A stretch of DNA of 38,114 nucleotides. Origin: Paracoccus onchidii. GTDB taxonomy: Bacteria; Pseudomonadota; Alphaproteobacteria; Rhodobacterales; Rhodobacteraceae. Below, piece by piece: positions 32,524 to 38,114 of the stretch. Below the pieces are notes generated by a model, which ran no database searches, had not been told where the DNA came from, and saw only the letters and a list, made by a program, of their open reading frames with translations. Positions within the stretch are counted from its first letter, which is position 1. Each line of letters starts with the position of its first letter. A program made the translations under genes and the position numbers. The stretch covers positions 1 to 38,114 of the forward strand of contig NZ_JAQBIE010000031.1 of NCBI RefSeq assembly GCF_028294535.1. Direction: 5' to 3'.

Positions 32524-33243
32524 ATGGAAGCTGAAATTATGTGGCGCGACAACCTGCACCGGTTCGGGCTGATCGCCCTTGCGACAGATATGACGATCGA
32601 GGCCGATGCAGCAAGATTGCTGCCCGACGACGCGCGCCTGCATGTTACCCGGATCGCGTTCGACAATCCGACAACGGCAGAGAACCTGCGCAACACCGGG
32701 CCACGATTGCGTGCGGCGTCGGCCCTGTTGGTGCCGGGGGTGGCGTTGAAGGGCATCGGGTTTGGCTGCACCTCGGCCTCGGCGGTGCTGGGCGACGGGG
32801 TGCAGCAGGCAATCGGTGATCGCGCCCCGATCGCCACGCCGATCGCAGCCGCATTGCGGGGGTTTGCGGCGATGGGGATCGGCAAGATCGCCCTGATGAC
32901 CCCCTATCTGCACGAAACGACAGATCTGGTGGGCGATCATTTCGAGGAACACGGTCTGCGCGTCGTTGCCCGCCATTCGATGAACTATGCCGATGACCGC
33001 GACATGGCGTTGTTGCCCGCCGATGAAATCGTGAATTTCGCGCTTGAGGCGAACCACCCCGACGCCGAGGCGCTGTTCATTTCCTGCACGGCGCTGCCCG
33101 CCGTGTCGGTGATCGAGCGTATCGAGGAAAGCCTCGGAAAACCGGTGGTCAGCTCGAACCTGGCGCTGTTCTGGTCCATGCTGGATGTCGCGCAGGTTCC
33201 CGCGACTGGTCCCGGGCATCTGTTCGGGGTGCGCACATGGTAA
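32524..33243 (+). CDS. eutA: EutA, Asp/Glu racemase-like protein of hydroxyectoine conversion
   Basis: EutA belongs to the maleate isomerase / Asp-Glu racemase fold. The 239-residue protein has the two expected active-site cysteines: C82 in GIGFGCTSASAVLG and C188 in LFISCTALPA. With EutB and EutC it is thought to turn 5-hydroxyectoine into ectoine, perhaps by altering ring stereochemistry; the exact step is inferred in the literature. An internal ATG at 32539 with GGAAG upstream is an alternative start. It overlaps eutB by seven bases. Confidence 0.92.
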   Translation: MEAEIMWRDNLHRFGLIALATDMTIEADAARLLPDDARLHVTRIAFDNPTTAENLRNTGPRLRAASALLVPGVALKGIGFGCTSASAVLGDGVQQAIGDRAPIATPIAAALRGFAAMGIGKIALMTPYLHETTDLVGDHFEEHGLRVVARHSMNYADDRDMALLPADEIVNFALEANHPDAEALFISCTALPAVSVIERIEESLGKPVVSSNLALFWSMLDVAQVPATGPGHLFGVRTW

Positions 33244-34193
33244 CTGCTGACGACATCCGGGTTGCCGCCGAACGTATCGGATCGATGATCACCCGGACAC
33301 CCATGCGCCCCGCGCCAGCCCTGTCGGCATTGGCAAAGGGCGAAGTCTGGCTGAAATGCGAGCATTTGCAGGAGACCGGTTCGTTCAAGCTGCGCGGCGC
33401 GTCAAATGCTGCTGCAAGACTGGGAGATGTGGCCGGGGTGACCACTGCATCGACGGGCAATCACGGGCGTGCGCTGGCCCATGCGGCAAAGCAGCTGAAC
33501 CTGCCGGCGGTGATCTGTGTTTCGCGCCTTGTGCCGCAGAACAAGCTGGACGCCATTACCGAACTGGGGGCCGAAGCGCGCGTCGTGGGTGCCAGTCAGG
33601 ATGAGGCATTCAAAGAGGCAATACGCCTCAAACGGGACGAGGGTTTTGCCCTGATACCGCCTTTTGACCACCCTGATGTGATCGCGGGGCAGGGCACGCT
33701 TGGGCTGGAAATCCTGGATGAGATCCCCGATGCGGCCAGCATTGCGATACCGCTGTCGGGCGGGGGGTTGCTGGCTGGTGTTGCATTGGCGGCGAAATCG
33801 CGTCGGCCCGATCTGCGCATTGTCGGCATCAGCATGGAGCGGGGCGCGGCCATGGCCGCCAGCATTGCGGCGGGACATCCGGTTGAAATCGAGGAACTGC
33901 CAACCCTTGCCGACAGTCTGGGCGGCGGAATCGGGCTTCAGAACCGCCTGACTTTCCAGATGACGCGCGAGTTGATGGATGAGCTGGTTCTGTTGAACGA
34001 AGATGAGATCGCCGAAGGGATCCGGCATTTGTCCCGCCAGAGCGGTGAATTCGTCGAAGGTGCGGCGGCGGTCGGAGCCGGTGCGATTATTGCCAGAAAA
34101 CTGCGTGCCACGGACGGGCCGCTGATCCTGATCCTGTCAGGGCGCAATATCGATCCCGATCGACACGCAGCCATCATGCGAGGCGACACATGA
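33237..34193 (+). CDS. eutB: EutB, threonine dehydratase-like PLP enzyme
   Basis: EutB is a fold type II PLP enzyme of the serine/threonine dehydratase family, here acting on a hydroxyectoine-derived intermediate. The 318-residue protein shows the Schiff-base lysine K51 in ETGSFKLRGASNA, the substrate loop TASTGNHGRAL, and the phosphate-binding glycine loop PLSGGGLLAGVAL. It lacks the C-terminal regulatory domain of biosynthetic IlvA. It is overlapped at both ends by eutA and eutC, so translation is tightly coupled. Context, not motif, decides against ilvA or tdcB. Confidence 0.93.
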   Translation: MVTADDIRVAAERIGSMITRTPMRPAPALSALAKGEVWLKCEHLQETGSFKLRGASNAAARLGDVAGVTTASTGNHGRALAHAAKQLNLPAVICVSRLVPQNKLDAITELGAEARVVGASQDEAFKEAIRLKRDEGFALIPPFDHPDVIAGQGTLGLEILDEIPDAASIAIPLSGGGLLAGVALAAKSRRPDLRIVGISMERGAAMAASIAAGHPVEIEELPTLADSLGGGIGLQNRLTFQMTRELMDELVLLNEDEIAEGIRHLSRQSGEFVEGAAAVGAGAIIARKLRATDGPLILILSGRNIDPDRHAAIMRGDT

Positions 34194-35158
34194 ACGATGT
34201 CCGGATCCTGACCGAAACCGATTTGCGCGAACGGGTCAAGCTGGATGCCGAAGTGATCTCGGTCATCGAGGCGGCCTTCGAGACATTGACTGACGACAGG
34301 GTGGTGATGCCGCCGATCCTGTCGATGCACATGCCCGACATCAATGGTGAACTGGATGTCAAAACGGCCTATGTGCCCGGCCTGTCAGGCTTTGCCGTCA
34401 AGCTGTCACCGGGGTTCTTCGACAATCCGTCAAAAGGTCTGCCATCGACTTCGGGGCTGATGGTCGTGCTGTCCACCGAGACGGGGCGGGTGCAGGCAGT
34501 TTTGCTGGACAATGGTTATCTGACCGATATTCGTACTGCGGCGGCCGGGGGCGTCGCGGCGCACCATTTGTCGCGTGTCGATTGCCGCCGCGCCACGATC
34601 ATGGGGGCGGGGTTGCAGGCCCGTATGCAATTGCAGGCCCTGCGGCTGGTCCGCCCGATTTCCGAGGTCACGATCTGGGCGCGCGATGTTGCCAAGGCGC
34701 GTATATTTGCCAGTGAACTGCAACAAGAAGGGCTGACCGCGCAGGCCAGCACCGATCCCGCCGCAGCGGTCAGCGGGGCAGATATAATTGTCACCACCAC
34801 CCCGGCCAGTCAGCCGATCCTTCAGGCGGATTGGTTGCAGCCCGGCCAGCATGTTACCGCCATGGGCAGCGATCAGGCGGGCAAGAACGAACTGGACCCG
34901 CATTGTCTGAGCCGCGCTGATCTGTATGTGGCCGATCGGGTCGGCCAGACGCGCGTGCTGGGCGAATTGCGGGCCGCGCTTTCCCTTGACCTGCTTTCTC
35001 CGGATGCCGAAATCCCGGAGCTGGGCCATATCGTTTCCGGCCGCCATCCCGGCCGAACCTCACCCGACCAGATCACGATTGCCGATCTGACGGGCACAGG
35101 CGTGCAAGACACCGCCATTGCCACCTATGCGCTTGACGCATTTTCGAAAGAGCCCTGA
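34190..35158 (+). CDS. eutC: EutC, ornithine cyclodeaminase-like protein
   Basis: EutC belongs to the ornithine cyclodeaminase / mu-crystallin family, which reduces or deaminates imino and amino acids with NAD(P). The 322-residue protein has VKLSPGFFDNPSKGLPSTSGLM near the front, the linking DNGYLTDIRTAAAGGVAAHHLSR, a Rossmann motif IMGAGLQARMQLQAL, and DIIVTTTPASQPIL followed later by GQHVTAMGSD. It is the third enzyme of the proposed hydroxyectoine-to-ectoine route. It overlaps eutB by four bases and its stop abuts the eutD ATG directly. Confidence 0.93.
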   Translation: MNDVRILTETDLRERVKLDAEVISVIEAAFETLTDDRVVMPPILSMHMPDINGELDVKTAYVPGLSGFAVKLSPGFFDNPSKGLPSTSGLMVVLSTETGRVQAVLLDNGYLTDIRTAAAGGVAAHHLSRVDCRRATIMGAGLQARMQLQALRLVRPISEVTIWARDVAKARIFASELQQEGLTAQASTDPAAAVSGADIIVTTTPASQPILQADWLQPGQHVTAMGSDQAGKNELDPHCLSRADLYVADRVGQTRVLGELRAALSLDLLSPDAEIPELGHIVSGRHPGRTSPDQITIADLTGTGVQDTAIATYALDAFSKEP

Positions 35159-36355
35159 ATGCCTGAACTGCAAAGGACACCCGAACGCTTTTCGACCGCT
35201 GAGTATGAAGAGCGCCTTCGCAAGACCCGTTCCAGCATGGCCAAGCTTGGCCTTGACCTGCTGATCGTCAGTGACCCCTCGAACATAGCCTGGCTGACAG
35301 GTTACGATGGCTGGTCGTTCTATGTGCATCAATGCGTGATTGTCGGTCCCGAGGGGGCGCCGATCTGGTTCGGGCGCGGTCAGGATGCCCAGGGCGCCCT
35401 GCGAACCGTCTGGATGAGCGATGACTATATTATCGGCTATCCGGATTACTACGTGCAGTCTGTCGAACGTCATCCCATGGATTACCTGTGGGCGCAGTTG
35501 GCCGATCGCGGTTGGCACCGCGGCTTTATCGGTGTCGAGATGGACAACTATTGGTATTCGGCCAAGGCACATGAACGGTTGGTGCACGGACTGCCCGACG
35601 CCCAGATCCTTGATGCGACAGGTCTGGTCAATTGGCAGCGCGCGGTGAAAACCGAAAAAGAGCTGGAATATATGCGCAAGGCCGCCCGTATCGTTGAGCG
35701 GATGCACCGCCGTATCGCTGACAAGGTTGATGTCGGCATGCGCAAATGCGATCTGGTGGCCGAGATTTACGATGCCGGCCTGCGCTTTGACGAGTGGTCG
35801 GGCCATGGCGGTGATTATCCGGCGATCGTGCCCTTGTTGCCGTCAGGACCGGATGCAGCGGCGCCGCATCTGACCTGGGACGACCAGCCGATGAAGGCGG
35901 GTGAGGGGACGTTTTTCGAGATTGCTGGATGTTATCAGCGGTATCACGTGCCCCTGTCTCGCACGATCTTTCTGGGCAAGCCCCCGGTCGAAATGCTTGA
36001 CGCCGAGAAGGCCGTTCTCGAAGGGATGGAGGCCGGTCTTGGCGCCGCCCGTGCTGGCAACACCTGCGAAGATGTGGCGGCGGCGTTCTTCACGGTTCTG
36101 GATCGCTATGGCATCGTCAAGGATAACCGCACCGGATACCCGATCGGCCTGAGCTATCCCCCGGACTGGGGCGAACGTACGATGTCGTTGCGCCGCGGCG
36201 ACCAGACCGAATTGAAGCCCGGTATGACCTTTCATTTCATGACCGGGTTGTGGATGGATGATTGGGGCTACGAGACCACGGAATCGATCATCATCACCGA
36301 TGACGAACCCGAAACCTTCTGTAACCTGCCGCGCAGGATGTTGGTGAAGGAATGA
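35159..36355 (+). CDS. eutD: Ectoine hydrolase (M24 peptidase fold)
   Basis: EutD (DoeA) opens the ectoine ring to give N-acetyl-L-2,4-diaminobutyrate. The 398-residue protein has a creatinase-like N-terminal domain (VSDPSNIAWLTGYDGWSFY) and a pita-bread M24 domain from about residue 165. Of the five canonical M24 metal ligands only the last glutamate seems kept (E375 in ETTESIIIT). The first Asp is E254 in FFEIAGCYQRYHVP, the second is P265, and the usual His is Y327 in GYPIGLSYPP. This argues for a metal-free mechanism, as fits this family. The ATG follows the eutC stop with no gap. Confidence 0.95.
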   Translation: MPELQRTPERFSTAEYEERLRKTRSSMAKLGLDLLIVSDPSNIAWLTGYDGWSFYVHQCVIVGPEGAPIWFGRGQDAQGALRTVWMSDDYIIGYPDYYVQSVERHPMDYLWAQLADRGWHRGFIGVEMDNYWYSAKAHERLVHGLPDAQILDATGLVNWQRAVKTEKELEYMRKAARIVERMHRRIADKVDVGMRKCDLVAEIYDAGLRFDEWSGHGGDYPAIVPLLPSGPDAAAPHLTWDDQPMKAGEGTFFEIAGCYQRYHVPLSRTIFLGKPPVEMLDAEKAVLEGMEAGLGAARAGNTCEDVAAAFFTVLDRYGIVKDNRTGYPIGLSYPPDWGERTMSLRRGDQTELKPGMTFHFMTGLWMDDWGYETTESIIITDDEPETFCNLPRRMLVKE

Positions 36356-37341
36356 CAGGCAATCCCATCTCTCCGACCATCGCACTGGACCAGCCCGGCA
36401 AGCATCACGGTTTTCTGCGACTGCCCTATAGCCGGAATGACAGCGCATGGGGATCTGTCATGATTCCGTTGACGGTCATCATTGGCGGCGAAGGGCCGAC
36501 CGCGTTGCTGACGGGTGGAAATCATGGTGACGAATATGAAGGGCCGGTTGCCTTGCAGGCATTGGCTTGGGAAATCGACCCTGCCGATGTCACGGGGCGG
36601 ATCATCATCGTGCCCTATATGAATTATCCGGCATTTCGGGCGGGCACGCGGGTCAGCCCCATCGATCAGATCAACATGAACCGATGTTTCCCCGGCAGCG
36701 CCGGGGGCAGCGTGACCCAGAAGATCGCGAGCTATTTTAACGATGTCCTGGTGCCGCTGTCCGACATCGTTCTGGACTATCATTCGGGTGGCAAGACCCT
36801 GGATTTCCTGCCATATGCGGCGGCACACTATCTGGATGATCCCGCGCAGGAGGCGGCCTGCGTTGCTGCTGTCCGATCTTTTGCGGCACCCTATACCATG
36901 ATGATGCGCGAGATCGACAATGTCGGCATGTTCGACACTGCGGTCGAGACGCAAGGCAAGGTCTTCGTCACCACTGAACTTGGCGGAGGCGGAACCGCAA
37001 CCGCGCGATCCAGCCGCATTGCCATACGCGGCGCGCGCAACGTCCTGCGCCATGCGGGCATATTGGCCGGGCAGCCGGAAACGGACGGTCAGACGCAAAT
37101 GCTGGACATGCCCGACGATGATTGCTTTCACTTCGCGACGCGGGATGGGCTGATGCATCCGCTGGCCGATCTGGGCGATCCAGTGCGCAAGGGGCAGGCC
37201 ATCGCCCAGATTTGGCCCGCGGATCGCACCGGGGTCGCCCCGTCGCAGATTCTGGCCAATCGCGACGGGATCATCGCGGCCCGGCATTTCCCCGGTCTGG
37301 TTCAAAGTGGGGATTGCCTTGCAGTGATCGCGGTCGCCTGA
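36352..37341 (+). CDS. eutE: N-acetyl-L-2,4-diaminobutyrate deacetylase
   Basis: EutE (DoeB) removes the acetyl group from N-acetyl-diaminobutyrate, releasing L-2,4-diaminobutyrate. The 329-residue protein is of the succinylglutamate desuccinylase/aspartoacylase (AstE/AspA) zinc family, with ligands H58 and E61 in GGNHGDEYEGP and H144 in LDYHSGGKTL. INMNRCFPG (with catalytic-pocket Arg) and TTELGGGGTA are further motifs. It overlaps eutD by four bases, which fits the known EutD-EutE enzyme complex. It ends the plus-strand operon; no clear terminator follows. Confidence 0.95.
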   Translation: MTGNPISPTIALDQPGKHHGFLRLPYSRNDSAWGSVMIPLTVIIGGEGPTALLTGGNHGDEYEGPVALQALAWEIDPADVTGRIIIVPYMNYPAFRAGTRVSPIDQINMNRCFPGSAGGSVTQKIASYFNDVLVPLSDIVLDYHSGGKTLDFLPYAAAHYLDDPAQEAACVAAVRSFAAPYTMMMREIDNVGMFDTAVETQGKVFVTTELGGGGTATARSSRIAIRGARNVLRHAGILAGQPETDGQTQMLDMPDDDCFHFATRDGLMHPLADLGDPVRKGQAIAQIWPADRTGVAPSQILANRDGIIAARHFPGLVQSGDCLAVIAVA

Positions 37342-37484
37342 AACAGGCCGCGCGCGCCCAGTATGGCTGGGACACCTGCACCAGATCCATCCGAAGGCGG
37401 GCGCTCACTGAAAGAAACTCGATCCCGGCGCCTTGCCATGATGCGCCGCGCGTTGGGATCGATCCCTGCCGCTCAGCTGCCGAA
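37342..37484. other. Junction between eutE and phage remnant
   Basis: About 140 bases with no supported gene. Ectoine-cluster backbone ends with the eutE stop at 37341, and phage-like coding likeness becomes visible only further on. No T-rich hairpin was seen. Confidence 0.35.
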
Positions 37485-37999
37485 ATCCCGGTCACGGTCA
37501 CGGGTTCTCTTCCCAAGGGTGGAAAACCTTCTGAGGGCGGATTTTTACTTGCCGGAAGGGCCCACGGGGATGCGCGTGGCGAGGCTGCGGTCGGTCTGCC
37601 CGCCGCTATCGGAACGGCTGAGCGGGCGATTGCCGACCTTGAGGCTATCCGTGACGATCCGGCGCTGGCAGGCCTTACGGGGATGGTGGAAGGCCGGTTG
37701 CCGCCCATGTCGCCGGCTGGCACGGACCTGAACACCCGCATTCAGCAGGCGCAAGGCCAAACATTCCTTGAAGCGTTTGAAAGCCTGAAACGCGGCGGTC
37801 AGATCACCGAGGTTGAGGGTAAGAAGGTCGGGGTCGCAATGGCACGCCTGAACCGCGCACAAGCAACCGATGCGTATCAAGATGCGCTGAACGATCTGAT
37901 CTAGGTGCTGCAAGCCGGTGTGATGCGATCCTATCAACGTGCAGGCCAGAAAGCCCCCTAGGTTGAACTGTCGGACGATGAATATCTGAAATCTCTAGG
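37485..37999 (+). pseudogene. Remnant of a phage structural/tail protein with amber stops
   Basis: One frame reads a helical stretch ERAIADLEAIRDDPALAGL, then TGMVEGRLPPMSPAGTDLN, then QGQTFLEAFESLKRGGQITE, and VEGKKVGVAMARLNRAQATD. This resembles C-terminal parts of large uncharacterised phage or prophage structural proteins in Rhodobacterales. The frame is stopped by TAG at 37902-37904, goes on with family-like VLQAGVMRSYQRAGQKAP, meets a second TAG at 37959-37961, and continues VELSDDEYLKSL to the IS5 boundary. No start codon with a ribosome site is seen, so the N-terminus is also lost. The function of the parent protein is not certain. Confidence 0.55.
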
Positions 38000-38114
38000 G
38001 TCAGGATGCATTGATTTCGGTCGCACGGCGTGATTCACGGCTCAGAAAATGGAGCGGTGACATGAGCGACCTGTACTGGCTGACTGACGAGCAGATGGCC
38101 AAGCTCACCCCTTT
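37996..38114 (+). mobile_element. 5' end of an IS5-family insertion sequence
   Basis: The phage frame stops at about 37996 at CTAG, followed by GGGTCAGGATGCATTGATTTC, a plausible left terminal repeat, and a leader of about 55 bases before the transposase start. Insertion at CTA-type targets is common in the IS427 branch of IS5. The element continues past the window edge, so its exact type is inferred. Confidence 0.55.
38062..38114 (+). CDS. IS5-family transposase, N-terminal fragment at window edge
   Basis: The 17 visible residues MSDLYWLTDEQMAKLTP are the standard opening of IS5-family (IS427-like) transposases, which cut and join DNA by a DDE mechanism. GGAGCGG lies upstream as a possible ribosome site. 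The gene runs off the right edge, so its integrity is unknown. Confidence 0.8.
   Translation, partial: MSDLYWLTDEQMAKLTP

Noticed and set aside
33237..34193. Biosynthetic or catabolic threonine dehydratase
   Set aside because: It is locked by overlaps between eutA and eutC, which fits EutB much better.

Overview
The window looks like a chromosomal stretch of a high-GC alphaproteobacterium of the Rhodobacterales, most like Paracoccus or the Ruegeria relatives. The reasons are the amino-acid style of the proteins, a tRNA-Glu and RNase P RNA of alphaproteobacterial type, a transaminase resembling the one known from Ruegeria sp. TM1040, and a uehABC-usp-eutABCDE ectoine cluster. Genus is an inference; no 16S is present.

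Both ends are mobile-element debris. Positions 1-1703 stack the 5' end of one IS3-family element, an IS3 element cut inside orfB and joined in frame to the 3' end of an IS110-family element, then another IS3-family 5' end joined in frame to the tail of an ArdC-like antirestriction protein, and a fragment of a strawberry-notch-like helicase. Positions 37485-38114 hold a phage-protein remnant broken by amber codons and cut by the start of an IS5-family element.

Between them lies ordered chromosome. (a) 1866-4887: a CYTH phosphatase-like gene divergent from a CHAD gene that is tightly coupled to an orphan ParA-type ATPase, possibly a polyphosphate-granule module. (b) 4919-8401, minus strand: nadA-nadB-nadC, de novo NAD synthesis from aspartate. 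(c) 8557-13358, minus strand: opgG-opgH-opgC for osmoregulated periplasmic glucans. (d) 13502-19127, minus strand: ptsP (nitrogen PTS enzyme I), lysC, a DUF1178 protein, waaA (Kdo transferase) and tRNA-Glu. (e) 19452-23679, plus strand: gatC-gatA, an excalibur-type lipoprotein overlapping an amidase, rnpB, and rpmG.

The largest functional unit, 23834-37341, is a complete uptake and breakdown system for ectoine and 5-hydroxyectoine. On the plus strand come the MocR-type regulator enuR, the TRAP transporter uehABC, a universal stress protein, and eutABCDE. On the minus strand, divergent from enuR, come asnC, ssd and atf. EutABC bring hydroxyectoine to ectoine, EutD opens the ring, EutE deacetylates to diaminobutyrate, Atf makes aspartate semialdehyde, and Ssd yields aspartate. 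A consensus-like promoter with an inverted repeat at the probable start site precedes uehA, and a strong hairpin follows the uehA stop. No ectoine biosynthesis genes are in the window, so this locus treats ectoines as imported nutrients or solutes.
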